Position numbers and translations under genes: made by a program. Below, piece by piece: positions 26,410 to 36,537 of a stretch of 64,000 bases of DNA. Source of the stretch: an uncultured Lentisphaerota bacterium. Its GTDB lineage: Bacteria; Verrucomicrobiota; Kiritimatiellia; CAIQIC01. Each line of letters begins with the position of its first letter. The first letter of the stretch is position 1. The stretch is taken from the NCBI GenBank assembly GCA_903896925.1, contig CAITZM010000080.1, positions 1 to 64,000 on the forward strand, read 5' to 3'. The notes under the pieces were generated by a model. That model ran no database searches. It saw only the letters and a program-made list of their open reading frames with translations, and was not told the DNA's origin.

Positions 26410-26949
26410 ATGGCCTACGACCTCAATCTTTGTGCCCCTGGCGACCACCCGGACCCCGCCGTTCTCGCCCGCTGGGGACAGGAACTCACGGCGGATGCGA
26501 CCATCGCGCCGCTCTGCGAAATCACGCGCTGTTCGTCCCGGGCAGGCTCCAAGGACGAGGCGACCAAGGTCTCCTTGGCGGTTGTCCGGTTGCCCCGGGA
26601 CAAACAGGAGGCCGCCACGGCCTATGCCGCCTTGGTGCGCTTTGCCGTGCAGCGCAAGCTGAAGCTGTTCGATCCGCAGTCCGGTGAATTTCTTCAGTTG
26701 GACAAACCGGGTACATTGCCTCCGCTGATGTCCCCAGCCCGGCAGGCGGGGACTCCGTACCCGGACCCGCGCCCCGGACCGGTGAAGCTCTTTCTGGGCG
26801 GTCTTTTCTTCGTGGGCTTGGGCACCTTTATGCTCCTCTGCAAGCCACCGCCCTTCGCCACCTTGGTGGCTGTGGCTACCCTGGCCTTCGGCGTCTTGGG
26901 TTTTATGGTAAGCGTCAAGGTCTACCTGTCCGGGAAAAAAGACCTTTAG
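26410..26949 (+). CDS. Small membrane protein of unknown function
   Basis: 179-aa protein that I do not recognise. The N-terminal 110 residues look soluble and cytoplasmic (opening MAYDLNLCAPGD, with no signal peptide) and are followed by a proline-rich linker (PYPDPRPGP). Two closely spaced hydrophobic segments then form a hairpin (about 126-143 and 147-167), ending in a basic tail. ATG 26410 has AAGAGGAAA directly upstream; an ATG 14 codons earlier sits two nt past the predicted transcription start and is unlikely. It precedes the enolase-superfamily gene by 20 nt and may be cotranscribed with it, although no functional link is apparent. Confidence 0.6.
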   Translation: MAYDLNLCAPGDHPDPAVLARWGQELTADATIAPLCEITRCSSRAGSKDEATKVSLAVVRLPRDKQEAATAYAALVRFAVQRKLKLFDPQSGEFLQLDKPGTLPPLMSPARQAGTPYPDPRPGPVKLFLGGLFFVGLGTFMLLCKPPPFATLVAVATLAFGVLGFMVSVKVYLSGKKDL

Positions 26950-26969
26950 GCATCCAGAAAGCGACCCCG

Positions 26970-28244
26970 ATGAGCAACCCCACAAGCCCGTGTCCGCTAC
27001 GCCCTACCGGGGCCTGTTCCCGGCGCGAGTTTCTGGCGCTGGGCATGAGCGCGCTCGCCGTCAGGCTTGCGGCAAGGGCTGAAACACCCGCCGTTGCGCG
27101 GTCAGCCTGGACCCTGCCGAAAGGCGTGCGGATCACGGCCATCACCAGCACGCGCTACACCGTGTCGCACGGGCGGAAAATCGGCCGCAATTCCTTCAAG
27201 GACCACAGCGCCAGCCATGCCGATCCCCTGGTGCGCGTGCAGACCAGCGCCGGCGTCGAAGGCCTCGGCAACACGCTCTCCGCCGCCGCGCTGGGCCGCA
27301 CGCTCGACGAACTCGTCGAACAACGCGACGGCCGCCTGTGGCTGACCGGGCTGGGCAAGCAAAGCCTGAAGCCCACCGACGAGGCGGTGCTGCTGGATTT
27401 GGTCGGCAAGCTCGTCGGCCAGCCCGCGTATGCACTGCTCGGCACGGTCGCGCGCAAGCAGGTGCCGATGTATGACGGCTCCATCTACATGCGCGAACTC
27501 GACGCCGGCGAGGGCGCGCTTCGCGAGGATGTGGCCAGGGGCGTGGCCGCCGGCCACACGATGTTCAAGATCAAGATCGGCCGCGGGCACTGGCTCAACG
27601 ACCGGACCAAGGGCTACGACCGCGACCTCTGGGCGATCGGCGAAGTGCGCGCCGCCGCCGGGCCGCACGCCCAGCTCATGGTGGACGCCAACAATTACTA
27701 CACGCCCGAGGAAGCGCTGCGGCTGGTCAAGGACACCGCCACGCAGCCGCTCTACTGGATGGAGGAAATGCTCGACGAGCGGAAGCCGGAACTGCACGCC
27801 GGCTATCGCGCGCTGCGCCGCGCGATCCTTGATGCCAAGCTGCCGACGCTGCTCGCCGACGGCGAAAGCTCGCGCGGCACCGAGCCGACCATCCTGCCGC
27901 TGCTGCAGGACGGTACGATCAACGTCAGCCAGCCCGACATCTGGAACCTCGGGATGTTCCGCTACCTGGATTACGGCGCGGAAATCCGCCCCTACGGCAC
28001 GCTCGTCGCGCCGCACGGCTGGTCAAAATATATCGGCGCGTTCGAGTGCTGCCTGCTCGGCATGGTCATGCCCAACTTTTCGGTGATCGAGGACCCGCGC
28101 CTCACCGGCCAGGTCGTGACCATGCCCGCAGTCACCTTCCGCGACGGTTTCATGACGCCCGCAGCCACGCCCGGCCTGGGCCTCGTCCTCGACGAAGCCG
28201 CCTTCAAGCGCGAATGTGCCGATGCAAAGACGCAACGCATCTGA
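26970..28244 (+). CDS. Tat-exported mandelate racemase / muconate-lactonizing-like enzyme
   Basis: 424-aa member of the enolase superfamily, MR/MLE branch (sugar-acid dehydratases, racemases). A Tat signal CSRREFLALGMSALA lies near residues 16-30. The capping domain is followed by the barrel with FKIKIGRG (the Lys-x-Lys catalytic motif), LMVDANNYY and YWMEEMLDE (metal-binding Asp and Glu), LADGES (third metal ligand), and VAPHGW (His for the second half-reaction). All catalytic positions of a working enzyme are thus visible. A uronate or aldonate dehydratase would suit the pectin-type context, but substrate choice is inference. Periplasmic location is unusual outside the PVC groups. Confidence 0.8.
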   Translation: MSNPTSPCPLRPTGACSRREFLALGMSALAVRLAARAETPAVARSAWTLPKGVRITAITSTRYTVSHGRKIGRNSFKDHSASHADPLVRVQTSAGVEGLGNTLSAAALGRTLDELVEQRDGRLWLTGLGKQSLKPTDEAVLLDLVGKLVGQPAYALLGTVARKQVPMYDGSIYMRELDAGEGALREDVARGVAAGHTMFKIKIGRGHWLNDRTKGYDRDLWAIGEVRAAAGPHAQLMVDANNYYTPEEALRLVKDTATQPLYWMEEMLDERKPELHAGYRALRRAILDAKLPTLLADGESSRGTEPTILPLLQDGTINVSQPDIWNLGMFRYLDYGAEIRPYGTLVAPHGWSKYIGAFECCLLGMVMPNFSVIEDPRLTGQVVTMPAVTFRDGFMTPAATPGLGLVLDEAAFKRECADAKTQRI

Positions 28245-28394
28245 CCGCCAGGGTGGTTTCCGAGGACCCCTCCGGTGCTCACGGTGCCGAACAGAGCGGT
28301 TCGGGCTACGCGGTCCAAGTTCCTGACCCAGACCCGCCTCGTCAGTCCGCACGGCCACCACCAGCGCCGAGGCGAACATCCGCTTGTTTTCAGA

Positions 28395-30305
28395 TCACTC
28401 CTTTGTCGAACGGGACGATTCCTCAGCACAGACGCCATGCGTCACACCGCTGTCGTTGAAAGCATCCACACGCCAGATGTAGCGCATGCCGTGGGTCAGC
28501 GCGTGGAACGTCAGCCTGTCGCTCTGCCCGCCCTGCAGCTGGATGCACTGGTTGAGCGCGTCCGGCGCAACCCCGTAGCGGACCAGATAACCGTCGGCGC
28601 GGGCGGCGGCGGTCCAGCGCACGGTGACGTTGCGGTCGTCGGCCTGGCGCGCGATATGCACGCCGCCGGCTTGCGCGGGCGCCGCACCACCGCCGTGACC
28701 GAAGACGCGCAGGTCGCGCACGGCGAATTTCCCGCCGCCGGGCGTATGGACATTTTCGAGCTTGAGGTTGCGGGCCGTGGCCGGCACGGAGAGTTCGATG
28801 TAGTCGTGCGGTGTGCAGATTTTTGCGGCGCTCTTGTCCACCAGCACGCGCCACTCGACGCCATTCCCGGAGACGAGCAGACGGTAGGCGTGAAAGTCAT
28901 CGGCGGGCGTTAGCTGAACCTCCTGTTCGGCAAAGTTCACCTGAACGGCGTTGATCCGGCACGGCTTGCCGAGATCCATCTGGAACCATTCGCCCGCGTT
29001 GCCGGACTGCGCCGACCACCATGTCCGACAGTTATCATCGGCTGCAAACGCGGGCGGGTGATTGGTCAGCGAGGACGAGGCGCTGCACGTTTTGCCAAAC
29101 GATTGCACCATCCAGCCGGCAGGAGAGCCGTCAGAAAGCTGGCGCGGATAATCGCCGAGCGCGGTATCGGTGGACATGCGGCCCGCCGCATCGAAGCTGA
29201 CCGGGAACAGGCCGAGCCGGCGCTCGAACAAGTGTTGCACGCCAATCCACATGGTCGTGGCGCGCCACCACCGGCCGCGCTTGTCCTGAAACACGCAACT
29301 GTGTCCGGCGCTGCCCATGAAGCCGCCGATCTTCATCGAGACCGGCGAGTAATCAGCGAGCTTGAAAGGTCCCGTCGGCGCACGGCCCTCAAGTGCGACA
29401 TCGCAGTACCATTGCGTCACCGTGCCGGGCGTCGAGTACTGAAGATAGTAGCGGCCGTTGCGCTTCGTCATCCACGCCGCTTCCTGGCACGGCAGCATCG
29501 CGAACTTGTCGAGCCATGCGCCGGTGTCGGTCTCGCCGGTCAGCTCGCGGCGGCCGCGCTCGAACCCGCCGGCACAGTCCGCGAGGTTGGTGACCGCCGT
29601 GCGCAACTGCACCTCGCTGCCCGGAATTTCCGTCCACGACTGCGTGTTGATTTCAAAAACTTTCGTCGGGTGATTGAGCCCGTGATAGAGCCACGCGCGT
29701 CCGTCGTCGTCGAAAAACAGCGCGGGGTCGCCCGTGACGCGCAGTGCGCCGCACTGTTCCCAGCGGCCCGACGCGGGGTCGGCGCTGCGCATCACCGGCA
29801 CGGTCTTGATGCCCTTGCGGCGATCCATGCGGATGAAATAGACGTGGTGCTTGTCCGCCGCCACCGCCGGCGCGCAGTAGGTGCCACGGTTGTTGTCGGA
29901 AACCAGCGGCCGCAGTTCGGCGGAGAACAAGATGTTCGACCACGTCAGCAGATCGTCGGACACGCGATAGCCCGGCACATCGTCCGTGGCGAAAAGATAG
30001 TAGCGCTCCTTGAACAGCACAATCACCGGATCGGCGCTGTGCCGCTGATCCACGCCAGCCCAGCCGTAGTCGAGGTTCAGCGGGTTGCAGAACGTGCGCG
30101 CGGGCTCCGCGGCGGCGAGACCGCCGCAGCCGAGAGCGGACGCAGCGAGAAGTGCGGCGAAAACTTTGCTCATCATGCGGACGCGGAGTCTGGCAGAGAT
30201 TGGAGCTTCCGTCACTTTGCGGTCCGCGTGCAGCGCGGCTGGCGTCGCCAGCGGCACACCTGTGAGGAGTATGGTTTGGGTTGTTTTCGGGTTGTTCATC
30301 TTCAC
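28395..30305 (-). CDS. Exported GH43-like glycosidase with discoidin-like and FN3-like domains
   Basis: 636-aa protein. The five-bladed propeller (about 70-400) opens with CNPLNLDYG and has the Asp-containing HSADPVIVLFKERYYLFATDD, typical of GH43/GH117-type arabinanases and xylosidases. An F5/8 type C-like domain (about 420-545, RTWWSAQSGNAGEWFQMDLG) and an FN3-like end (YIWRVDAFNDSG) follow. Two starts are possible. GTG 30305 overlaps the upstream stop by four nt (GTGA), as in the rest of the operon, and would give two consecutive signal-like segments. ATG 30176 begins the second one, MMSKVFAALLAASALG. The first segment resembles the signal peptides of its upstream neighbours. Confidence 0.72.
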   Translation of the reverse strand: MKMNNPKTTQTILLTGVPLATPAALHADRKVTEAPISARLRVRMMSKVFAALLAASALGCGGLAAAEPARTFCNPLNLDYGWAGVDQRHSADPVIVLFKERYYLFATDDVPGYRVSDDLLTWSNILFSAELRPLVSDNNRGTYCAPAVAADKHHVYFIRMDRRKGIKTVPVMRSADPASGRWEQCGALRVTGDPALFFDDDGRAWLYHGLNHPTKVFEINTQSWTEIPGSEVQLRTAVTNLADCAGGFERGRRELTGETDTGAWLDKFAMLPCQEAAWMTKRNGRYYLQYSTPGTVTQWYCDVALEGRAPTGPFKLADYSPVSMKIGGFMGSAGHSCVFQDKRGRWWRATTMWIGVQHLFERRLGLFPVSFDAAGRMSTDTALGDYPRQLSDGSPAGWMVQSFGKTCSASSSLTNHPPAFAADDNCRTWWSAQSGNAGEWFQMDLGKPCRINAVQVNFAEQEVQLTPADDFHAYRLLVSGNGVEWRVLVDKSAAKICTPHDYIELSVPATARNLKLENVHTPGGGKFAVRDLRVFGHGGGAAPAQAGGVHIARQADDRNVTVRWTAAARADGYLVRYGVAPDALNQCIQLQGGQSDRLTFHALTHGMRYIWRVDAFNDSGVTHGVCAEESSRSTKE

Positions 30306-33190
30306 TTTGGCTCCGCCCGTATGACCTCGATCTCCGCCAACTGGGCCGCATGTTGACCGAAGTATCGCGTCTTGCGCAGGCGCGTGATTTCGACTTTCAC
30401 GAAGCGAACCGACCGCAGGCCGAACGAGAAACTCTCCGGGCCGGTCACGTCACGAGGCTTGCGGTCGGAGTCGGGCGCGCCGGTGGCGGGTTTGCGGAAC
30501 TGCTCTCGCTTGGCCACCTCGTCCCATTTCGTGTCGTCGACGGAGACGAGGATGCGGAAGTCGAGCGGGAAGCCATCGTAGGATTGATCAATTTCGTCGG
30601 ACTGCACGAACGGCTCGCTGCAATGCGTGTGCTGCCACGCGTCGCCGTGGTCGAGAGGCCAGAGATCCACGCGGTTCACCGGCACGGCATCGCCGAGGTC
30701 CACCTGTACCCACTCGGTGTGCGCGCCATCTTCGTGCAACGTGCTGGACCAACCGCGATGGCTGGCGCGGGTGTTTATGCGCGTGCCGTCGGTGAGTCTG
30801 GCGCTGTCCCAGTTGTTGGTTTCCTTCGCGGGCCGGTGGTTGCTGGAGGCGGTGACGGTTTTGTAGAGAGCGGCGTTCCAGTAAGGCTGCGCGGCCGGCA
30901 AAGTCTCCTGCGGCGCGATGACATAGGTTCTGCCCGGCTCGGTCTTGAACGTGCAGACCTGGCCAAAGGGACGCGCTTCCACGCTGACGCTGGTTCCATC
31001 CACCGCGAGCGTTCTTCCCGGCCACGGGTTCAGCACGCGGCACGGCCGGCCTTTCTCGCTCACAATCGTGACAGGTTGGACGACGCCGTTCTTCTTTTCC
31101 GCAGTGACGAGAAACGCTCCCGCCGCCCGCAGCGTGACGAACTTCCCGTCGGCGTGATGCCAGCACGGGAACAGCCGTAGAAAACCTTCCTGGCTTTGCA
31201 GCAGCATCGCCTGAATGCCGTCGGCGATTCCGGCACCTTCGACGTTGCCGCCCCCGCTCTTGAAATGGCTTGGACCCAAGTCGCGGAAGTAAGCGCGGAA
31301 CCGTTCCGTGATCTCCGGCGGATGATGCGCCAGCCGTGCGGCCATGCCGAAGATCTGCGGCGGGTTGTTCAGCCACTCGACGTAGTATTGCGGCTTGATG
31401 ACGAGGGTGTTCCGCGCCAAGCGCAGCAGTTCGGGGTCCGAACCCAGGTTCACCTGCTCGCCCGGAAAAACAGGATAGAGAATCCAGTCCTGCTCGGTAA
31501 GCAGTGGATTGAGCGACTCCTCGCTCCAAGCGAACACCTTCCGACCATAGGCGTAGCTCGTCGGGTAGTCACTCAAGTGCGCGAGGATGTCGCGCCACAG
31601 CGCCCGCTGCGTTTCGGTCACGCCGGTGTCGCGGCCTACGGCTTGCAGGTCGGCGGTCATGTCGAGCATCGCGGAGTAGAAACGGCGTAAGAACGCCAGA
31701 CCTGTGATCCCGTTGAAGCGGTCGTTGCCGGCGCCTTCCATCGGCGCGCTGTCCTTGACGACATAGCGGTACGTGCCGTTGGGCCTCGTCTCCTTGTCGC
31801 GTTGGAGCGTGAAGTCCCAGAAGGCCGCCACATCTTTGAAAAAGTCAAAGTGCCGCGCCATCCAGTCGACATCATAGGTGTGGTAGTAGCGCTGGATGAG
31901 ATTGAGCGATGCCTCGAGCGCGTGCGTCTTCTGGCCCACGGTGATCGCTTCGTTGAGATGGCCCGGCGCGGTCGCCATGTAGAAGAGCGTGCCGGGTGCG
32001 CCCGTTTCCCGGGCATGGCGACGACCGTAGCGGTTCGCGTCAAGCACGGTGCGGTCGTACGGCTCGGTCAGTTCGACGCGGTTGGCGGCATAGGCGCCAT
32101 AGTAAGGGGCCTCGTTGTTGTAGTTCCAGTGATAGTCACCGCCCCACGGCACGTCGTCGTTGACCGGCCAGCCATTGCAACCGGCAGGCCACTGGCCGAC
32201 TTTGTTCGCGCAGCCAAAGACGTAGAGGCAACCGAACCAGACGCGTTCCATGAGCGGCTCGGCGTCGAGTTGAACCCAGGCCTTGCGCCAGAAGGCCGCC
32301 CACCACGCGCGATGGTCGGCGATGAGCTGCGTAGCCTGGCAAGCCGACAGCTTTTGCAGCGTTTCCGGTAGTGGATCCGGCGGCGTGAGCGTGAGCGGCA
32401 GGCCGGTGCTGTGAACCTTGGTGATGACGCGCACCTGCTGGCCGGGCTGGAGGGTGAAGGTGCTCGTGGCGCGCGCGTCGGCTGCTTCAGATTGCACCGT
32501 CGCGCCGATGACGCGCGTGCCGATGGCCGCCCACATGCGAAAAGCCGGATCGCCACTCTCTTTGCTCGGCGGCGGCGGCACGTGTGTCTTGCGCGTGACC
32601 CAGGTGAGCGATGGATCGTTTGCATCCTTTCCGGCGGCAATCTCAAACGGGTCCTTTTTACTGTTGAACTGGCTCGTGCAGGTCTCGACCCGCACCTCGA
32701 CGGCGACCGCGCCCTTGTTGGCGATATCGCTAATGATGAAGTTGTCGGCCTCGTGCGGCGTAACCGAGCGCACCTCGATCACATCGCTGCCTTTGGTGAG
32801 CTTCGTGCGCACCTCGGCCAGCGCCATGTCCTGCACCTGTTCGAACTTCGCACCCTTCATCGCCGGGAACGTCAAATTCAACCAACCTGGCAAAACATTG
32901 CCGCTCTGCCAGAGCGTGCCGACTTTGCCGTGACCCCGATCGCGCCAGAAATCCGTCTTGCCGAGGAAGAGCGTGATCGTTTCCGGCCCGCCCGCGACGC
33001 TGACCATGAGGTTGCCGTTCCCCAGCAGCAGGCACTGGTTCATCGTGCCATATCCGCCGGCACTGCCCGGCGCGGTGGGACTGGTCTTGGTCACCTGGCA
33101 ACGGGCCAGCAGGTCGTCAACTTCTGCCGCATGCAACGCGGCCAGCGGCGCGAGCAGCAGGGCGGTGAGGAGTGTGAGGGTGCGTTTCAT
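30302..33190 (-). CDS. Exported GH95-like alpha-L-fucosidase/galactosidase with discoidin-like domain
   Basis: 962-aa enzyme with the domain order of GH95: signal peptide (ends AALHAAE), N-terminal beta-sandwich (about 25-280) with MNQCLLLGNGNLMVSVAGG, and an (alpha/alpha)6 barrel (about 300-700) with WGGDYHWNYNNEAPYYGAY, the counterpart of the GH95 substrate-binding block. GH95 inverting enzymes remove alpha-L-fucose or alpha-L-galactose. Beyond about residue 800 lies an extra F5/8 type C-like domain (WSSTLHEDGAHTEWVQVDLG) that may bind sugar. Both gene ends overlap neighbours by four nt (ATGA upstream, GTGA downstream), so it is a coupled member of the GH106-GH106-GH95-GH43 operon. Confidence 0.75.
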   Translation of the reverse strand: MKRTLTLLTALLLAPLAALHAAEVDDLLARCQVTKTSPTAPGSAGGYGTMNQCLLLGNGNLMVSVAGGPETITLFLGKTDFWRDRGHGKVGTLWQSGNVLPGWLNLTFPAMKGAKFEQVQDMALAEVRTKLTKGSDVIEVRSVTPHEADNFIISDIANKGAVAVEVRVETCTSQFNSKKDPFEIAAGKDANDPSLTWVTRKTHVPPPPSKESGDPAFRMWAAIGTRVIGATVQSEAADARATSTFTLQPGQQVRVITKVHSTGLPLTLTPPDPLPETLQKLSACQATQLIADHRAWWAAFWRKAWVQLDAEPLMERVWFGCLYVFGCANKVGQWPAGCNGWPVNDDVPWGGDYHWNYNNEAPYYGAYAANRVELTEPYDRTVLDANRYGRRHARETGAPGTLFYMATAPGHLNEAITVGQKTHALEASLNLIQRYYHTYDVDWMARHFDFFKDVAAFWDFTLQRDKETRPNGTYRYVVKDSAPMEGAGNDRFNGITGLAFLRRFYSAMLDMTADLQAVGRDTGVTETQRALWRDILAHLSDYPTSYAYGRKVFAWSEESLNPLLTEQDWILYPVFPGEQVNLGSDPELLRLARNTLVIKPQYYVEWLNNPPQIFGMAARLAHHPPEITERFRAYFRDLGPSHFKSGGGNVEGAGIADGIQAMLLQSQEGFLRLFPCWHHADGKFVTLRAAGAFLVTAEKKNGVVQPVTIVSEKGRPCRVLNPWPGRTLAVDGTSVSVEARPFGQVCTFKTEPGRTYVIAPQETLPAAQPYWNAALYKTVTASSNHRPAKETNNWDSARLTDGTRINTRASHRGWSSTLHEDGAHTEWVQVDLGDAVPVNRVDLWPLDHGDAWQHTHCSEPFVQSDEIDQSYDGFPLDFRILVSVDDTKWDEVAKREQFRKPATGAPDSDRKPRDVTGPESFSFGLRSVRFVKVEITRLRKTRYFGQHAAQLAEIEVIRAEPK

Positions 33191-36100
33191 GGTCTTGTCG
33201 TTCGTTCAATTGTTTGAATCGTCACCGGGCCAAGCAGGCCGGAGGGTAGCAGGGGGGTGTCCTTGTTCCAGTGTTTCCACGAAGCGAAGGTATGGCGGCC
33301 GCTGGTCCGCTGGGTCTGGCCCCGCAGCCATTCGGGCCACGCCTTGAGCTGGGCGGTGCCGAAGCCGGTCATGGTCCATTCGCAATCGTCGGGGAGCCGC
33401 TCGTCACCGATGATGCGGTTGGGCCAGAGGTTGGCGATGGTGACCTCCAGCGCGTTGGTGCCCGCACGCAGCGCTGGCGTGATCTCGATCTGCCACGGCG
33501 CGCACCAGACGGTGCCGAGATCGCGGCCATTGAGACGGACAGCGGCGACATTCTTGATCGTGCCGAGTGAGAGGAATTGCCGCTGACCAACGGACGCGGA
33601 CGGGAACTCGAATGTTTTCCGGTAGGTCGCGGTGCCGGAATAGTGGCGGATGCCGGGCTCGGGACGCCGGGACCAGTCATCGAGTCCGGCGAATGTCACC
33701 GGCTCGTCCGGCCCGCCCCAGCGCGGATCAAACCGCACTTCCCACGGCCCCGCAATTTCCAGTAGATTCGTCACGTTTGGAAAGTTCTTCCCTGCTGCAT
33801 CCGTCCCGTCCACGCGAGCCCTGTCGCGGAATGCGACGAACCAACTCTGCCGTGGCCCGAATTGAAGCGGCACAACCGTCTCGCCGTTTTCTTCGCGGTA
33901 CTCCGGCAACGGTCGGAGCCCACCCGTGACGGCATCCCACAACTCGGGCGTACGCCCGGCCACTCGGAAACGCGCCTCCACGTTCACCGCAGAAGCCGTG
34001 GCCGCGCGGATGGGCCAGGTGGCGTCGGCGACGAAGTACAACTCGGCTTCGCAGGTGCGGCGATGGATGTACTTCAGACCCAGGCCCTGCGCCGCGTACG
34101 TGAAGTCGGACCCGACCCCGATGGCGCGCAACACCTCCGCCAGCGGCCGGCCGAGGAAGACCCGCCCGGCACCGACACGGCGTTCCGTGACCTGCCGGCC
34201 GTCCAGGTCGCACCAGAGTTCAGCGGCGACGGCGCGCACGGCTTCGTCTTCCGCCGGTTGATTCATCAGGCTCGGCGAACGCGACGGCCGCGGCCCGACG
34301 ACGGTGCCGCCCGCTTTCACCAAGGCCCGCAGCTTCTCCGCCATCGCGGCAGTCATGAAATCGTCGTTCTCCGGCAGCACGAGTACGGCGTAGCTCACGC
34401 CATCGGGCAGCACGAAGCGACCGTTATTCACGGTCAGCCGCGTGAGAATCGCCTCGGGGCTGATATTGTCGTAGTCGTAGCCGGGCGGCAAACCCTTGCC
34501 GCCGTCGTGGCTTTCGTTCGGTGTGTTCTCGCCAACAGCGTAGAGCACGTCGCCCACGAACTGGCCCTGCTGGAGCAGGTGCTGGCAGCGCGCGAGGTAC
34601 TTCAACCAACCGCTGCTCAACTCGAACCAGGTGTTGCCGCGTTCGATGTGCTGGCCCCACGGGCCGGAGGTCAGGCCGGGATACACGTTCGTCCACGGCT
34701 GCTGCGTCGAGACGTGGAAGATGAAGTGATTCACGCCGGAGCAATAGGCGGAATCGCCAAGCGCCTTCAGCGCCCACGGATCGGTGGACCAGTCGCCGCC
34801 GTCCTTGGAGCCTGCGGTAAACGCCTCGGCACCGACGATGCGCTTGCCGTAGATGTGTGCAGGCGACGCGCCGAGCTTGAACCAGTACGGCCCGGGCCAG
34901 CCGCCGTTCCAGAACTCGGTGACGACCAGATCGCCGCGGCCGCCGACGGTGACGTTGTCGAACTGAACCTGATGGTACGGCTCGACGCTGAAGAGCTTGC
35001 CCTGCTTGTGGCACAACTCCGCCATGCGGCCGTAGTACGCGTCGGCCATCGTGTCGCAGATCGTCTGGCGCAGGTCCCATAGAAAGCGCTCGGTGGTTTC
35101 GACGCTCTCGATGATGCGGCCCGTCATGGCGGGCAGAAAGCGGATGAGGTCGTAGCCGCGGCGCTGCCGGAACTCGTCGGGCAGGCGCGGCGACCAGTTC
35201 TGCGCGTGCTTCTCGTAGCTGTCGATGTGGACGCAGGCCACGCCGCGGTTGAACTCTGCGTCGGCAAAGAGCGGCGCGAGGTAGCTGTTCCAATGGTGAT
35301 CCAAGGCGGCGGCATTGAGCTTGTCGCACTCCAGCCCCGTACCGGCCGGCGTGGCGGGGCCGTTGAGCGCGAGGGTCAGGGTGCGTCCGTAGCGCACGAC
35401 CGTCCAGTCGCCCGGCGGAGCTTCCCAGTCGAGCGTGCCGTCGGGACGCAACCGGTCGGTAAGGTCGAGAATCCTGTCACGCGGGATCGTGGCGTCCACT
35501 GGTGCGGGCGTCGCGGTGAACGGCGGTTTGTGCAGGCCGAACTTGTCGAACATCGCCTTGCCGGTCCAATCCTCGATCCGCACGCCGGAGAGTAAGGCGA
35601 CTTCAGCCAGATCCATCTTGGCGGGACCCTTCGCATCGCTGATGAACCCGATCCGCCAATAGCGCGACGGCGCGGCGTCGATGGTCGCGTTCACCGGCAG
35701 GCCCTGCGAGCCGCGTGTGGCGCAGCGCCGTACTTCCCGCCATGTCTTGCCGTCGTCCGATTGCGCCGCCTCGACCTGCTTCACCGAACCGTCCCACTCG
35801 CGGAAGTTCACGGCCAGCGACCGGGCCGGGTAGGGTTTCCCGAAATCGAACCGGAGCCAGTTCGTGGCGCCGGGAGTAGGGTTGGCCAGGCTTGAGAACG
35901 TCGCGAGATCACCATCGCCGATCTTGCTCGGGTCGAACTTCGGATCGTCGCTGGTGACAACTGGTGGCGCACCGTCCCACGACTCCGCGGCCGGGGTCGG
36001 GAAGGCCAGCACGGCGATGTCGCGGTAGTAGTCGTTCCAGAGCGCCGGCTTCTCTTTCGTGACAGACCAGGTATTGCCGAGTTTCGAGGCGTGGGGGCGC

Positions 36101-36537
36101 GGCAAGGGCGCGGCGGCTTTGCCGGGGCCTTGGACGCGCGTTTCGCTCCACGTCAGCTTCTGCATCGCCAGCTCCGGCGTGATCCACGGCCCGCCGCTGG
36201 AGGACCAGCCGGGGCTGTTCCACATGTTGACGCGAATCCCGAGCCGCTGCGCTTCTCGGACTGCGTGCGCGAACATCTCGCGCCACTTTGGCGAGAGAAT
36301 CGTCACATCGCCCTTGGGCTCGTCGTGGCCCCCGATAAACCCGATCAGCACCCCACCGATGCCAACCCGGTTCATCGCTTCGAGATCCGCGGTGATCCCC
36401 TCCTTCGTGTGCAGCTCATGCCGCCAGTACCAGATCACCTCCGGTCGCGCGGCGGGCGGCGGGCTTGCGAATTCCTCCTCCAGCGTGCCGGCCAGCGTCG
36501 GCAGCGCGAACAAGAGCCCGATGACGGCACGCTTCAC
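33187..36537 (-). CDS. GH106 alpha-L-rhamnosidase
   Basis: 1116-aa exported enzyme of family 106, which releases terminal alpha-L-rhamnose, for example from rhamnogalacturonan side chains. Family features are the opening FASPPPAARPEVIWYWRHE, LGIRVNMWNSPGW, the barrel segments VACVHIDSYEKHAQNW and KLFSVEPYHQ, and KRIVGAEAFT with a probable catalytic Glu. A C-terminal beta-sandwich ends GLLGPVTIQ. The start is GTG 36537: GGAGAG lies six nt upstream and the codon overlaps the stop of the preceding rhamnosidase (GTGA). The frame continues open to 37236, but those codons are antisense-type shadow inside the upstream gene. The second of two unequal GH106 paralogues in tandem. Confidence 0.85.
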   Translation of the reverse strand: MKRAVIGLLFALPTLAGTLEEEFASPPPAARPEVIWYWRHELHTKEGITADLEAMNRVGIGGVLIGFIGGHDEPKGDVTILSPKWREMFAHAVREAQRLGIRVNMWNSPGWSSSGGPWITPELAMQKLTWSETRVQGPGKAAAPLPRPHASKLGNTWSVTKEKPALWNDYYRDIAVLAFPTPAAESWDGAPPVVTSDDPKFDPSKIGDGDLATFSSLANPTPGATNWLRFDFGKPYPARSLAVNFREWDGSVKQVEAAQSDDGKTWREVRRCATRGSQGLPVNATIDAAPSRYWRIGFISDAKGPAKMDLAEVALLSGVRIEDWTGKAMFDKFGLHKPPFTATPAPVDATIPRDRILDLTDRLRPDGTLDWEAPPGDWTVVRYGRTLTLALNGPATPAGTGLECDKLNAAALDHHWNSYLAPLFADAEFNRGVACVHIDSYEKHAQNWSPRLPDEFRQRRGYDLIRFLPAMTGRIIESVETTERFLWDLRQTICDTMADAYYGRMAELCHKQGKLFSVEPYHQVQFDNVTVGGRGDLVVTEFWNGGWPGPYWFKLGASPAHIYGKRIVGAEAFTAGSKDGGDWSTDPWALKALGDSAYCSGVNHFIFHVSTQQPWTNVYPGLTSGPWGQHIERGNTWFELSSGWLKYLARCQHLLQQGQFVGDVLYAVGENTPNESHDGGKGLPPGYDYDNISPEAILTRLTVNNGRFVLPDGVSYAVLVLPENDDFMTAAMAEKLRALVKAGGTVVGPRPSRSPSLMNQPAEDEAVRAVAAELWCDLDGRQVTERRVGAGRVFLGRPLAEVLRAIGVGSDFTYAAQGLGLKYIHRRTCEAELYFVADATWPIRAATASAVNVEARFRVAGRTPELWDAVTGGLRPLPEYREENGETVVPLQFGPRQSWFVAFRDRARVDGTDAAGKNFPNVTNLLEIAGPWEVRFDPRWGGPDEPVTFAGLDDWSRRPEPGIRHYSGTATYRKTFEFPSASVGQRQFLSLGTIKNVAAVRLNGRDLGTVWCAPWQIEITPALRAGTNALEVTIANLWPNRIIGDERLPDDCEWTMTGFGTAQLKAWPEWLRGQTQRTSGRHTFASWKHWNKDTPLLPSGLLGPVTIQTIERTTRP

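Noticed and set aside
28245..28394. Possible small gene between the MR/MLE and GH43-like genes
   Set aside because: Open frames exist on both strands but lack a ribosome site, and coding character is not convincing; nothing definite seen in this 150-nt gap.
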